This document shows, in pieces, positions 44,045-54,427 of a stretch of 64,000 nt of DNA; within the stretch, counting starts at the first letter, position 1; every line of letters starts with the position of its first letter. A program made the translations under genes and the position numbers. The DNA is taken from the NCBI RefSeq assembly GCF_009792895.1, contig NZ_WSSC01000001.1:372001-436000 (forward strand), in the 5' to 3' direction. The notes under the pieces were generated by a model. The model saw only the letters and a list, made by a program, of their open reading frames with translations, was not told the DNA's origin and made no database searches. Origin of the DNA: Pigmentibacter ruber (GTDB lineage Bacteria; Bdellovibrionota_B; Oligoflexia; Silvanigrellales; Silvanigrellaceae).

Positions 44045-45592
44045 ATGTCAAACGATAAAAGTATGAAAAGAATTGTGATTGCTTCTTCTCTTGGAACTGT
44101 CTTTGAATGGTATGATTTTTACCTTTATGGTACTCTAGCTGTCTTTTTTGGTTCTTTGTTTTTTCCAAAAGGAAATGAAACAGCAAGTTTTCTTGCAAGT
44201 CTAGCAACATTTGGAGCTGGCTTTGCTGTTAGGCCTTTTGGTGCCATTATATTTGGTCGAATTGGTGATTTATTTGGAAGAAAATACACATTTTTAATCA
44301 CCATCATAGTGATGGGTCTTTCTACTGCCCTCGTTGGATTGCTTCCCACATATGAGCAGCTAGGAATATTTGCTCCTATTTTACTTACATTGTTACGTTT
44401 AACCCAAGGACTTGCCTTGGGTGGTGAATACGGCGGAGCAGCTACATATGTGGCAGAACATGCTCCGCATCAAAAACGTGGTCTGCACACAAGTTTTATT
44501 CAAACAACAGCTACACTTGGGTTTCTTTTATCACTTATTGTTATTTTATCCTGTAGATTGTCTTTAAGTGAAAATGATTTTAAAGTATGGGGATGGCGAA
44601 TTCCTTTTTTGATTTCAATAGTCTTGCTTATTGTATCTGTATATATCCGCTTAAAGCTACATGAATCTCCTCTTTTTCTAAAAATGAAAGAGTCTGGTAC
44701 TCGTTCGCGTTCTCCCTTAAGAGATAGTTTTACAAAAATACCAAACCTAAAATTAGTTCTATTATCCTTATTTGGAGCGACCGCAGGACAAGGTGTCGTT
44801 TGGTATACAGGTCAATTTTATGCTCTTTTTTTCCTACAAAATACTTTGAAAATAGATTTCAAAAATTCATATTTAATGATTGCAGTTTCTCTTATTTTAG
44901 CAACACCTTTTTTTATAATTTTTGGAAAACTATCTGATAAAATTGGTAGAAAAAAGGTTATTTTAACTGGCTGTTTATTAGCAGCTATTGCGTATATACC
45001 AATTTTTAAAGCTATTACCTTTTATGGTAATCCAGCTTTAAGTGAGGCGATGGAAAAAAATCCTATTATTATTGAAGCTAATAATTGCAAACTTGAATGT
45101 GAACAATTAAAAGAATTTTTATCGAAAAAAGGTTACAATTTTGAATTGCAAGCAAATACAAATATTCCAAATGAAAGTTTAAATGTTAAAATTGGTTCAA
45201 TGGAAATTAAATCTTTTGATGGAAAATTAGTTGAAGATGCTTTAATTGCAGCAAAATATCCAGCGACAGCAAATCCAAATGACATAAATTATGTTGCTGT
45301 TATTTTCTTACTAACAATTTTAGTAATCTTTGTTACCATGGTTTATGGTCCAATTGCTGCATTTCTGGTTGAATTATTTCCTACAAATATTCGCTATACA
45401 TCTATGTCTTTCCCATATCACATTGGAAATGGTTGGTTTGGAGGCTTTCTCCCTTTAATTGCTGCATCTATGGTAATTTATACAGGAAATATTTATGCTG
45501 GGTTATATTATCCCATGGCAGTAGCATTTATGACCTTAATTATAGGTGGTTTGTATCTTAAAGAGACTAAAGATAATAAAATGGATAGATAA
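44045..45592 (+). CDS. MFS transporter, metabolite:H+ symporter (MHS) family
   Basis: The ATG at 44045 is preceded by GAGG; an earlier in-frame ATG lacks a ribosome site and would add 21 charged residues. The 515-residue protein shows the MHS signatures: SSLGTVFEWYDFYLYG in helix 1, RPFGAIIFGRIGDLFGRKYT in the 2-3 loop, and LRLTQGLALGGEYGGAATYV in helix 4. Twelve helices are expected. Between helices 8 and 9 there is a soluble insert of about 90 residues (from about NPALSEAMEKNPIIIEANNC to YPATANPNDINYV), a variation known in part of this family. Substrate not predictable; dicarboxylates, betaine or shikimate-like compounds are typical. It lies between two solute-binding protein genes. Confidence 0.88.
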   Translation: MSNDKSMKRIVIASSLGTVFEWYDFYLYGTLAVFFGSLFFPKGNETASFLASLATFGAGFAVRPFGAIIFGRIGDLFGRKYTFLITIIVMGLSTALVGLLPTYEQLGIFAPILLTLLRLTQGLALGGEYGGAATYVAEHAPHQKRGLHTSFIQTTATLGFLLSLIVILSCRLSLSENDFKVWGWRIPFLISIVLLIVSVYIRLKLHESPLFLKMKESGTRSRSPLRDSFTKIPNLKLVLLSLFGATAGQGVVWYTGQFYALFFLQNTLKIDFKNSYLMIAVSLILATPFFIIFGKLSDKIGRKKVILTGCLLAAIAYIPIFKAITFYGNPALSEAMEKNPIIIEANNCKLECEQLKEFLSKKGYNFELQANTNIPNESLNVKIGSMEIKSFDGKLVEDALIAAKYPATANPNDINYVAVIFLLTILVIFVTMVYGPIAAFLVELFPTNIRYTSMSFPYHIGNGWFGGFLPLIAASMVIYTGNIYAGLYYPMAVAFMTLIIGGLYLKETKDNKMDR

Positions 45593-45593
45593 G

Positions 45594-47234
45594 TTACTGT
45601 GGAATAACCATTTTTTTAAAATACAGATCTTGTGAATATAACTTTATGTAACTGTCTTCATTTGTATATCCTGTCAAATCATAATTTATTAAATACTTTG
45701 AGACATAATTTAATAAAGGAATAACAGTATAATTTTCTAATCCTCTTTTTCCAGCTGCCTGTAAAAGTTTATTTCTTACATTATAATCGTTTTCTTTGCT
45801 AGCTTTATCAAGAAGTGCATCAAATTTTTTATCATGCATAAATGTAAGATTTTCTTTATGATTTGATTTTAAAATACTTAGATATTCTATCGCATCTATG
45901 TAATTAGGATAAAATTTGTTAATAGAAATTTGATAATTTCCTTTTCTAACATCTTGAATATTATTTTTAAATTCTTGTCTTTCTAATGTTACTGTAATGT
46001 TTAAATGTTTTTCTAGCATTTCAGCTATACCTAAAGCAATTTTATTATTATCTGGATAATAATTATATTTTATTTTAATTTTAAGATGTTTTTTTTCAAA
46101 ACCAGCTTGTTTCATTAATTTTTTTGCTTCAATAATTCTTTTTTCGTAAGTCCATAATGCCCAATCTGGGATATAAACTTTATAATCTTCTATGTTATAA
46201 GGGACTATATCAAATATTTTATATTCAGGTTTGGACAAAACTCTTTTTGCTAAATCCCTTCTATCTATAACTAATGATATTGCCTTTCGTAGTTTGGGAT
46301 TATTTTTAAAAGGTTCTATTGATGTATTTATCATTAATAAAACTGAATCATTTGAAGGATTAAATTGAACTTGATTATCTACTAGTTTATTTTCTAAATA
46401 AGGGAGATCTTCAGATGAAATATTAGCACTTGTTATATTTGCTTGGCCTGTTAAGTACATATTAATTTGAGATAGAATATCTTCTGTAAAAAAATAAGTG
46501 ACTTTACTTATTTGAACTTTATCTGCATTGTAAAAATAGGGATTTTTTTCTAAAATAATATATTTATCTTCTTCAAAAGTTTGAATTTGATAAGCTGAAT
46601 TTGACATAGTTGGAAAGTGTTCAATAAATTTTCCATTTTTATCATAACTTCTTGGATGTAAACAAACGTAATTGATGCTACTTAGTAATTCCAAAAAATG
46701 TGGAAAAGGATGTTCAAGTTTTATTACTAAAGTTTGCGGATTTAATATTTGGATACCTAACATTTTTTGCGGAAGTTTACCTTCAAATACCTTTTTACTA
46801 TTTAAAATTGGATAAGCACTAAAACCAACAACAGTTGAGATATTTGGATTCATAAGTCTTTTAATAGGGAGTGCACAATGTTCTGCGGTAACTTGTGTAC
46901 CATCAGACCATTTTGCATTCGGTCTAATTTTAAAAATATAGGTCTTATTATTGTTTTCTACCCGATAGGATTCAGCTATTGCCATTATAACCTTGCCATT
47001 TCTATCTATGCGGGTAAGGCCTTCAAACATATCTTGGAGAATTTGGGCTGTAGGTTTATCATTTGTATTAGTGGGATCAAAAGTAATGGGTTTTCCACCA
47101 GAAAATCGAGTTAACTCATCTCGGAAAACAACTTTTTGAGCATATACATGAAAATTAAAGTTACAAATTGCTAGATAAAAAAATATAGTGTTGAAACATC
47201 TTATAATATTGATTGAAAGAGAAGTTTTAGGCAT
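45594..47234 (-). CDS. Oligopeptide-type ABC substrate-binding protein (SBP family 5)
   Basis: The 546-residue protein has a signal peptide (HVYA/QK), then family 5 features: PITFDPTNTNDKPTAQILQD, MFEGLTRIDRNGKVIMAIAE, YIFKIRPNAKWSDGTQVTAE, and a C-terminal LRKAISLVIDRRDLAKRVL. It resembles OppA/MppA periplasmic binders of short peptides. It ends one base from the stop of the convergent transporter. No permease or ATPase genes are next to it. Given the peptidoglycan-recycling fusion elsewhere in the window, murein peptide uptake is a possible role, but that is speculative. Confidence 0.87.
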   Translation of the reverse strand: MPKTSLSINIIRCFNTIFFYLAICNFNFHVYAQKVVFRDELTRFSGGKPITFDPTNTNDKPTAQILQDMFEGLTRIDRNGKVIMAIAESYRVENNNKTYIFKIRPNAKWSDGTQVTAEHCALPIKRLMNPNISTVVGFSAYPILNSKKVFEGKLPQKMLGIQILNPQTLVIKLEHPFPHFLELLSSINYVCLHPRSYDKNGKFIEHFPTMSNSAYQIQTFEEDKYIILEKNPYFYNADKVQISKVTYFFTEDILSQINMYLTGQANITSANISSEDLPYLENKLVDNQVQFNPSNDSVLLMINTSIEPFKNNPKLRKAISLVIDRRDLAKRVLSKPEYKIFDIVPYNIEDYKVYIPDWALWTYEKRIIEAKKLMKQAGFEKKHLKIKIKYNYYPDNNKIALGIAEMLEKHLNITVTLERQEFKNNIQDVRKGNYQISINKFYPNYIDAIEYLSILKSNHKENLTFMHDKKFDALLDKASKENDYNVRNKLLQAAGKRGLENYTVIPLLNYVSKYLINYDLTGYTNEDSYIKLYSQDLYFKKMVIPQ

Positions 47235-47326
47235 AAAAATGTCTCACAAATAAAAAATGCTTCTTAGTTCTATTTTTTAATTTAAAATCTGAACATAGAA
47301 AAAGTTACTAAAATTATTTTATATGA

Positions 47327-49069
47327 TTAGTGGACTTCTACGCAAGTAGGTTGTTCTATGAAATTAAAATAGTTGTTATCTATTAAATTATGGGTTAATT
47401 TAACAGCTTGTGGAAGGCATTTTTTAAAAAAGATATCATTCTCTTCTATCTCTTGAACAGTATATTCTTCATTTTTGTACATAATTTTTATAGGAAAAGA
47501 TAATTTTCCTACAATTATCAATTGTTTCTCGAAGTAGGTATATATATTTATTTTCAAAGATTTATTTAATTCTTTTTGATTAAGTCTTAATTCTCTTAAA
47601 ATTTTTGTATTATCTGAAAAATTAAAAATAAAATTAAGTTTAAAGTATCTATTTTGTAGTTGATCTGTAAAAAAATTACAAGCAAAATTACTATTACTAG
47701 GTATAGTATAACGAGCACATTGCACAAATGTTTGAAGATAAATAGGGCTTTCATCGTTTGAAGAAATTTTAGCAGAAAAATAATTATTTTCAGGATTATC
47801 AATTAAAAAAGCGTTTTGAATGATAATATTTTTTGCATTTTCAGAAGTTAAAATGATTCTTTGATCTTTTCCTAAAATATCTTTGATATTGTGAGTTAGG
47901 ATGTTTAAAGAGTATTTTTTGGGTTTTATCAAATTTGTCATTGACCATTTATTCAATACAATATGTTTATTTGTTGTGAATATTTGGTTAAAAATTTTCT
48001 CAGTATTTTTTTTAAACGCATGCCAGGATAAATCTGTTTTAGAAAATTCTGCAAATGTTTTAAACTCATTAGTGTCTTCAAAAAGTTTATAATATTCATC
48101 ATCAACCTGTAAAAATAGATGGTTATTACTATCTATTGCAATTTTTGTAATTGAACTATTTGAGAAACTATTTGTATTTTTGTTATTATTTATATATAGA
48201 CAATTAATTTGATCATTATTTTTCTTTAGTAACCCATTACAAAATCTAGTTTCATCATCAACTATAAAATATTCTTCTACCTCTTTGTAAACCATTACTT
48301 GGTTTTTTTCTATTTTATTTCTATGTTTTACTTCGAGATTAAGGAGTAAAGAATCATTTATTTTTTCATTATTATGTTTGATATATATATAGCAATTATT
48401 TTGAGCTGTTTTTGGACTACAATATGGAGATGTTTCTTTTGCTGAAACTGATAAGGGAATATTTTTTTGGTCAGATAGAAAAAAATTTTGGTTGTCTTTT
48501 GTAACTTTCAAGCTACTTTTTTTAGCAAAATAAAAATATAAAATTGCTTCTAAATCGTTTATTTTTTTAAGAGTATATCCTTCTAAATTAGAAATTTCTG
48601 AAATCTCCAATCCTTTTAACAAAAAATTTATTTTATCTGTATGTAAAATGGAAAAAGAATAATTTTTATTATTGCTTTTTAATTTTAATTCTCCTGTGAA
48701 AAGATGTTGATTATTTAATGAAGAATAATTTATAGTATTATTGCTAATTTGAATATATTTATTGTTATTATAGGTGAAATTTTTAATTTTAATATTACAT
48801 TGTTCATTTGTTGCTATTTTTGGCAATATAATGCGATTACTTATTGGACTTACATCTACAAAGATTTTTTTATTAACTTTTTTCTGACAAGTAAAAATAA
48901 AAGTTGCTTCTAAATTATGTTTTTCTCTATCTTTAGTTTGGACAGAATACTCAATAGATACTTCTTTATCCATTAAATTTTCATTTTTGTTCTTCCCACA
49001 CGAAGCAAAATAAAAAATTGTAAGTTGAAGTAACATAAATTTTATTAAAAAACTTTTAGAACGCATCAT
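47327..49069 (-). CDS. Putative lipoprotein, 580 residues
   Basis: A lipoprotein signal with YFASC (Cys24) is followed by a polar linker and a beta-rich protein with many Asn and Lys and scattered cysteines (TFIFTCQKKVNKK, NEQCNIKIKNFTY). The first 150 residues have the same order of features as the lipoprotein encoded just upstream (49141-50061): a strand block, a Cys, an ILL/ILP segment, a second Cys. The two are probably distant paralogues and may be cotranscribed, 71 bases apart. No catalytic motif or family found. Confidence 0.72.
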   Translation of the reverse strand: MMRSKSFLIKFMLLQLTIFYFASCGKNKNENLMDKEVSIEYSVQTKDREKHNLEATFIFTCQKKVNKKIFVDVSPISNRIILPKIATNEQCNIKIKNFTYNNNKYIQISNNTINYSSLNNQHLFTGELKLKSNNKNYSFSILHTDKINFLLKGLEISEISNLEGYTLKKINDLEAILYFYFAKKSSLKVTKDNQNFFLSDQKNIPLSVSAKETSPYCSPKTAQNNCYIYIKHNNEKINDSLLLNLEVKHRNKIEKNQVMVYKEVEEYFIVDDETRFCNGLLKKNNDQINCLYINNNKNTNSFSNSSITKIAIDSNNHLFLQVDDEYYKLFEDTNEFKTFAEFSKTDLSWHAFKKNTEKIFNQIFTTNKHIVLNKWSMTNLIKPKKYSLNILTHNIKDILGKDQRIILTSENAKNIIIQNAFLIDNPENNYFSAKISSNDESPIYLQTFVQCARYTIPSNSNFACNFFTDQLQNRYFKLNFIFNFSDNTKILRELRLNQKELNKSLKINIYTYFEKQLIIVGKLSFPIKIMYKNEEYTVQEIEENDIFFKKCLPQAVKLTHNLIDNNYFNFIEQPTCVEVH

Positions 49070-49140
49070 ATTGCCATTTGGTGTGTAATTATTAGAGAAT
49101 TTTGTTGTATTTAATTAGGAATAATAATTACTTTTTAGCA

Positions 49141-50061
49141 TTATTGTTGTACATATCTTTTTATTTCTACCACTTTATATGAGTTTCCAAAATTATTTTG
49201 GCCAATATTTGCGTAAATGATATACCAATCTTTTTTTGAATTCTCAGTCCAATTACCATAAATATTAACTTTGAAATTTTCGCAATTTGCAATATTATCT
49301 GCGCTATATAAACTATTTACTAATTCCCAAGTAAGAGCTGTAGAATTAACCCCCTTTTCAGCAAGAGCGCAATTGGAGCCAATTACATTTTTATCTTTAA
49401 CTTTTAAGGTGAATTCTTGATTATTATCCACTTTCATGAATGAAATTTTTGGTAATTCATCTGAACTAATATTTGGAGCTGGAAGACTAAAAATGCTTAA
49501 ATTATTAGATACAAATTCACCTACTACATTTGTAAAATCACTTGAATTAATGATTGTATTTTTATCTATTTCTAAAATATTGAGTGTAATATTTTCTGTT
49601 GACTCTGTTTTTTTACTGTTACTAAGTCTTCTAGTTATCTGAATGTTATTTGAATTGTAATTAGCAGAAGAAATATTATCTATCTTATGAAAACTATTTG
49701 TTTCATCCCAGATTGCAGTAAATGTTAATGGATTAGATTGTGGAGTAAATACATTATTATCTGCTAAAGAAAATTGCTCGACTATAATATCACAATTAAC
49801 TCCATTATGTAATAATATTCTACTTTTGTCGCTAGAAATAGTTTGTTCAAGACTTTCTTTGCCTGTACAATTAGCAAATAGCTTAAGGTTAAATGTTTGA
49901 TTCTCTACTACTATTCCTTTGCTTACCATAGTCAAATTTAAACTTACCAAATTACTTTTTTCATTTTGCGTTGAGTCAGTAGATTTTTTAGAGTCTTTAC
50001 AACTAGATAAGAGAATTGCAGAGAGAATAATGGGAAATGTAGAAAACTGTTTTAATTTCAT
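49141..50061 (-). CDS. Putative lipoprotein, 306 residues
   Basis: The signal ends in ILLSSC (Cys21), followed by a Ser/Thr/Lys/Asp linker. The mature part is beta-rich, with NLKLFANCTGKESLEQTIS and ILLHNGVNCDIIVEQFSLAD in the region that resembles the neighbour at 47327. A further pair of cysteines lies near the C-terminus (GSNCALAEKG, NIANCENFKV). Function unknown. It is first in a possible two-gene minus-strand unit. Confidence 0.72.
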   Translation of the reverse strand: MKLKQFSTFPIILSAILLSSCKDSKKSTDSTQNEKSNLVSLNLTMVSKGIVVENQTFNLKLFANCTGKESLEQTISSDKSRILLHNGVNCDIIVEQFSLADNNVFTPQSNPLTFTAIWDETNSFHKIDNISSANYNSNNIQITRRLSNSKKTESTENITLNILEIDKNTIINSSDFTNVVGEFVSNNLSIFSLPAPNISSDELPKISFMKVDNNQEFTLKVKDKNVIGSNCALAEKGVNSTALTWELVNSLYSADNIANCENFKVNIYGNWTENSKKDWYIIYANIGQNNFGNSYKVVEIKRYVQQ

Positions 50062-50420
50062 TTTATGTTCCTGAATTATTTGTTTAAAATATATTATTTT
50101 AAGAAATTTAGCCTTCCTTAAAATTAAATTTTTTATTAATTTATGAAATATTGTTAAGTCAATAAAAAAAATTTATAATGTAGTGTAAATTTTATAAGTA
50201 TTTTTAAAAATTAAAGAAAAATTTGTAAAACGAAAATTTCAAAAACTAGAGTTAGTGAAATTGACTATTTTTTATTCGTTCTTGTTACAATTATAGTATT
50301 TTCTTCTACTTATAAGTGAAGCAGGTAAAGTAATTATCTTTTTTATTAGTTAATCATTTTATTTTTAGTTTTTAAAAATTCAATTATAAATAGAATGAAT
50401 TTTATAAATTAGGGGGTAAT
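50062..50420. other. AT-rich divergent intergenic region
   Basis: These 359 bases separate the minus-strand lipoprotein from the plus-strand membrane protein and must hold both promoters. A TATAAA box (50389-50394) lies about 30 bases before the plus-strand ATG, without a clear -35 box. No gene is visible. Confidence 0.35.
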
Positions 50421-50903
50421 ATGTTTTTATTAAGTATTAAAGGTTTGAAAAAAGAAATACTTGAGAAAGGTTTAACTGAACAATTACAATTTGCATATTT
50501 GTTTCTTTTTATAGCTTTTTTTTCAGTGTTTTCTGAAGTCTATGTATTTTTTCCTACTACTCCAACAATTTTCGATAAAATTCAATCAATCCTAAGTATT
50601 TTAATTCAGTTAATAGGAATCTATTTTGCTTATCGCATGCATGGAGGTAAGGAAGGAAATTTTTTTGTTGCAAAATTTATTCCTATTTATGTTGTCATCG
50701 CGTTTCGTTTTATCATTTTAACTTTACTTACAATGTTGGCAAGTATGCCAATTCTTTGGGGATTCTCTTTTTTAATTCCCAACGAACATATGGGAGATTT
50801 TGCAAATATTCTATACTTTGCATATATTCCAATACTAGAAATTATATTTTTTGTGCGCTTAGCAAAACATATAAAGGATTTAAAGGAAGCAAAAATGGGA
50901 TAA
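50421..50903 (+). CDS. Small integral membrane protein, four predicted helices
   Basis: The 160-residue protein has an N-terminal amphipathic stretch, then four hydrophobic helices (around AYLFLFIAFFSVFSEVYVFF, ILSILIQLIGIYFAY, FIPIYVVIAFRFIILTLLTM and ANILYFAYIPILEIIFFVRL), ending in a positive tail. The ATG has GGGGG seven bases upstream. No known family. Single gene, flanked by oppositely oriented units. Confidence 0.7.
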   Translation: MFLLSIKGLKKEILEKGLTEQLQFAYLFLFIAFFSVFSEVYVFFPTTPTIFDKIQSILSILIQLIGIYFAYRMHGGKEGNFFVAKFIPIYVVIAFRFIILTLLTMLASMPILWGFSFLIPNEHMGDFANILYFAYIPILEIIFFVRLAKHIKDLKEAKMG

Positions 50904-50962
50904 ATGCAAATTACTATCTCTTGAGAGAATAAGTAACTAGCATTGAGTTTTAATTTGTATCT

Positions 50963-53296
50963 TTAAAATCCAAACTTGCTAGGATCTATACCATTTTTTT
51001 CAAGTAGTTTTTTAGCATCGTCTTGAATTTTTTGCACTTCTGGATTTTTCTTAATTTCTTCTTTCAATTTATTTGTAACTTCTTTTGTAGCATTTTTAAT
51101 AAATCTCTTTTGCAGAGCTTCTGTATAAATTGTTACTTCAGGTTTAGAAACTGTACCAGCTAAATAAAGAGTAAGTTCGAATTCCCCTTTCTCGTTTAAT
51201 AAATATTTCGCATAATTACTCTGTTGAATTAATTGATCTTTAACAGATTTGCTTGCGATATATAAAGCTGAGCCGGTTAAAGATTCATCAATACCAACAT
51301 CGGCATCTAGTTTTAGTAAACCTTGTTCAGTATTTATTGAATTTCTTATCAGTAATTTTCCATTTCTAATTTCAAATTCACCTTTTTGGTTTTTTAAACT
51401 TTTTTTCGAATCTTTATCATCTGAAAGACTTAAATTTTTCAACGAATTATTATCAATTTTCAGACTCGAAAAAGGACCTGATTTAATAAATTGATTAAAT
51501 TGTTCTCCTGCAAGAGATAATAAACTTTTTGTATTTAATGTACCATCATTAAAAAGAAAGTAACCTTTTGCATTTAAGTATTTAGAAAGAAAAGCTCTTG
51601 AATATCCTTTCGCGTTAAAACTCATTTTAATATCAGCAGAGCCTTCTATAGGACTAGATTTTGCTTCAGTTTTTATAGATTTATAAATTTCTTCAACTTT
51701 TACATTATTTAAATTAAGATTTCCATTATACATGATAGGATATACTGCTAAATCAATATTCATATTACTCGATACATTCCCTGAAAATAGATTCATGGAA
51801 AATTTATTTAATGTAGCAGTATAATTTTTTATTTTTGAATTTAAAACAAAATTTGAAAAGTTAAAATTCTCATATACAAGTTTTCCTATTGTAATGTCAG
51901 TACTAAAATCGGATCCTGAAAGAAGTTTCTTCTGTTTATCGGAAAGACTAAATTCGTCTCTACTTGATTCAGATTTCTTGCTTTCATTTGTAGATGATGA
52001 GTTTGACGACTCGTGCTCTTCTTTATCTTGTTTCTTCTCTTCTTCTTTATTCTTATTTTTTGCCATAAATGGGCTAATTATTTTTGATAAATATAAGTTT
52101 TTACTTTGTACCTTTAATGATCCAATAAGTGGTTTAAATGATTTAGTATCAAACTGGAGATTAATATCTGAATCACCTAATTTTGATTGCAAATTTATAC
52201 TTGTATCGAGAGTTTCGGGGGCAGTTAAATAACCTTCTATTTTTCCCTTTAAATTCAAGGTAGCATTTATGAGCATTTCTTTATGCTGCGGGAGAATTTC
52301 TCCTAATTCGGCTAAATTATTTGAGTTTACTGCGAAATTAATACTTGCATTAGATTTATCAAGTAAACTTAATGCCACTTTCGCTTTTGTATCAATTGAT
52401 TGTAAACTTAGTTTGAAATCATCAATAGTTAGTAATCTTGGATTAGCTATTCCAGCAAAAGATAAATTAAAAGGAACAGATTTTTTCTTTACAAAAGCAT
52501 TTCTAAAATTTACATCAAGTTTATCAAAACTTAATTTTCCATTGAATAATGAATTTTTCCATTCTGTTCCATTTAACTCTGTATTTACATTTAAAGATAA
52601 AACTATTAAACCTTTTGCTGAGATATCGTTTTCTGAATAATCAACTTCAGTAGAAAAGTCCACTTTGGTATCTTTTCCTGATCCAATATTTGAAATTATT
52701 AAATTAGTATTCTCTACTTTAGCTACTAATCTTTCTTTTGGCCCATTTACATTAAATAAATTAAATGTTGCATTTCTAATTTCAAAAGATTTAATTAATA
52801 CTTTATCTGTAAAAGAACTAGAGTTTTTATTGCTTCCAATGTTTGAGGGTAAATTTTCTTCTTGTGGTGAGTGCTCTTCAGCAGTTTTTTTAAAGCTATC
52901 TTTTTTTGCAAGGGTAGTTAAATTTGTTTTTCCTGAACCTCTTAAAATATTAACTTCAGGATTTTGTATGTCAATTGTGCCAACAAATTTGCCTTTAAAA
53001 AGTTGCATTAATTCAGTTTTAAACTTTATTTCTCTAACTTTAAATAATTCTGTCCCCATAAAAACTTCATCTGTATTTTCTATAGTTACATCCTTAATTA
53101 CTATGCCAAGGCCACTAAAAATAGTTAATTTAGCAGAAGAAAAATTAATTTTAGCGTTCATTTTTTCTGCAACAGCATTTTGAATTTGTGGCTTAAATTT
53201 GTTAAAATCAATTAAAAAAGGAAGAGCAATCAAAATTATTAGTATAGTTACAAAAAAACTTAATATACCTATCAACCATTTCATTTTTGTATTCAC
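50963..53296 (-). CDS. AsmA-family envelope protein
   Basis: The 777-residue protein has one N-terminal membrane helix (WLIGILSFFVTILIILIALP) followed by IDFNKFKPQIQNAVAEK and the AsmA pattern VREIKFKTELMQLFKGKFV and GTIDIQNPEVNILRG. A low-complexity Lys/Glu/Ser linker lies near residues 410-450. The C-terminal AsmA domain has EGSADIKMSFNAKGYSRAFL and KGYFLFNDGTLNTKSLLSLA. AsmA-like proteins sit in the inner membrane, span the periplasm and are linked to phospholipid transport and outer-membrane assembly. The GTG at 53296, five bases from AGGTGG, is the preferred start; other frames begin at 53305 or 53284. It follows the hydrolase gene by 16 bases, one operon. Confidence 0.85.
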   Translation of the reverse strand: MNTKMKWLIGILSFFVTILIILIALPFLIDFNKFKPQIQNAVAEKMNAKINFSSAKLTIFSGLGIVIKDVTIENTDEVFMGTELFKVREIKFKTELMQLFKGKFVGTIDIQNPEVNILRGSGKTNLTTLAKKDSFKKTAEEHSPQEENLPSNIGSNKNSSSFTDKVLIKSFEIRNATFNLFNVNGPKERLVAKVENTNLIISNIGSGKDTKVDFSTEVDYSENDISAKGLIVLSLNVNTELNGTEWKNSLFNGKLSFDKLDVNFRNAFVKKKSVPFNLSFAGIANPRLLTIDDFKLSLQSIDTKAKVALSLLDKSNASINFAVNSNNLAELGEILPQHKEMLINATLNLKGKIEGYLTAPETLDTSINLQSKLGDSDINLQFDTKSFKPLIGSLKVQSKNLYLSKIISPFMAKNKNKEEEKKQDKEEHESSNSSSTNESKKSESSRDEFSLSDKQKKLLSGSDFSTDITIGKLVYENFNFSNFVLNSKIKNYTATLNKFSMNLFSGNVSSNMNIDLAVYPIMYNGNLNLNNVKVEEIYKSIKTEAKSSPIEGSADIKMSFNAKGYSRAFLSKYLNAKGYFLFNDGTLNTKSLLSLAGEQFNQFIKSGPFSSLKIDNNSLKNLSLSDDKDSKKSLKNQKGEFEIRNGKLLIRNSINTEQGLLKLDADVGIDESLTGSALYIASKSVKDQLIQQSNYAKYLLNEKGEFELTLYLAGTVSKPEVTIYTEALQKRFIKNATKEVTNKLKEEIKKNPEVQKIQDDAKKLLEKNGIDPSKFGF

Positions 53297-53312
53297 GCTT
53301 ACCACCTAGAGT

Positions 53313-54302
53313 TTATTTATTAATCTTTAAATCGCTGCATTGTTTAATAAATGAAGCACAATATTTTGGTATTTGATCTGAAAAAGCCATTCTTAAATGG
53401 CCTCTTTTTTCATCATTATGAACAAAAAAACCAGAAGGAATTTCCATCATGAGAGATGCAACGTTAGGATAAGGAGCTATTTTATCCTTCATCCCATGCA
53501 GCCATAATACAGGAGTTCTGATATCTCTTAAAATTCGTCTCTTTTCAAAAGTTTCAGAAACAAAATAACGAGCCTGCTCTGCATAGCTAATCGCAGTTTT
53601 TACACGGATTGGAAAAGATTTTCGCTTAAATGATCCTACTGCAGGAAATAAACCGTCGAGACCGTAATATGAAAATTTATTTACAAAGTCTTTCAGCCAA
53701 GCGCTTGGATATAAGTAATTCCACAATTCACCTGCAGCACTTGAGTAAGTATTGATACTTAAAGCAGGGGAAACTGCAATAATGCCATCAATATTTCTTG
53801 CAACATCGTTCCGTGTTGCTGCTATTAAGGTATAAGAGGCACCCATAGAATGTCCCATTAAAAAGCATGCAGGACCTTGACGTTTTGCACTTAAGCCCAT
53901 CCCCGATTCTGTTCCGTAGAGACGTTCAATGAGAAGAGGTAAGCTTCTAGTTGCTTGCTGGAAGTCTAGAACAGATGAACCATCAATGCCATGTCCATCC
54001 CAATCAAACGATAATACAGAAAGACCAGCTGCATTTAAAAATTTTATCCAATGTAAAAGAGGGTAAGAACAATCATCTCCTAAACCGTGCATTAAAATAA
54101 CTAATGAATTTTGGATGCTTTCATACCCTTTAGGGATGGATAAAAAAGCAGTACCTGGTCCTGATGAGAGGGGGACATCAAAATAACTGATAGAGACATC
54201 TTGAAGACTATTTTGGGAAAAGTGCCTTCTTCCACTTCCTTCAAACTTGGAATAATTTGTTTGATTCAAGCGTTCTGCGATCCACTTTTCAATTGTATGC
54301 AT
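53313..54302 (-). CDS. Alpha/beta hydrolase (serine hydrolase, S33/lysophospholipase-like)
   Basis: The frame is open to a TTG at 54380, but that codon overlaps a promoter-like element and has no ribosome site. The ATG at 54302 with GGAGGG upstream is preferred (329 residues). Motifs: LVILMHGLGDDCSYPLLHW (oxyanion region), FLMGHSMGASYT (nucleophile Ser), LHGMKDKIAPY (acid Asp) and RGHLRMAFSD (His). This is the triad of S33-type hydrolases such as monoacylglycerol lipases. No signal peptide, so it is probably cytoplasmic. The substrate is unknown. Cotranscription with an AsmA-family gene hints at lipid metabolism, an inference. Confidence 0.85.
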   Translation of the reverse strand: MHTIEKWIAERLNQTNYSKFEGSGRRHFSQNSLQDVSISYFDVPLSSGPGTAFLSIPKGYESIQNSLVILMHGLGDDCSYPLLHWIKFLNAAGLSVLSFDWDGHGIDGSSVLDFQQATRSLPLLIERLYGTESGMGLSAKRQGPACFLMGHSMGASYTLIAATRNDVARNIDGIIAVSPALSINTYSSAAGELWNYLYPSAWLKDFVNKFSYYGLDGLFPAVGSFKRKSFPIRVKTAISYAEQARYFVSETFEKRRILRDIRTPVLWLHGMKDKIAPYPNVASLMMEIPSGFFVHNDEKRGHLRMAFSDQIPKYCASFIKQCSDLKINK

Positions 54303-54353
54303 AAATACAATGCCCTCCAAAATTGCATAGTGAGCTTTTCTGTCTAGGAGTAC

Positions 54354-54380
54354 ATTATATCTACTTCTACTTTGTGACAA
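54354..54380 (-). promoter_or_regulatory. Promoter-like element before the hydrolase gene
   Basis: On the minus strand TATAAT (54354-54359) is perfect, with TTGTCA (54375-54380) 15 bases upstream, a short spacing. It lies about 50 bases before the preferred ATG at 54302 and inside the longer open frame. Confidence 0.4.
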
Positions 54381-54427
54381 ATAAGAGCGACATAAATTGC
54401 GATGGTTATATGCAATTATAGTTTAAA

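Noticed and set aside
51894-53183. Three plus-strand frames opposite the AsmA gene
   Set aside because: They are antisense shadows of a well-supported gene, with Ser/Phe/Leu-rich composition produced by the complementary Lys/Glu/Asn codons.
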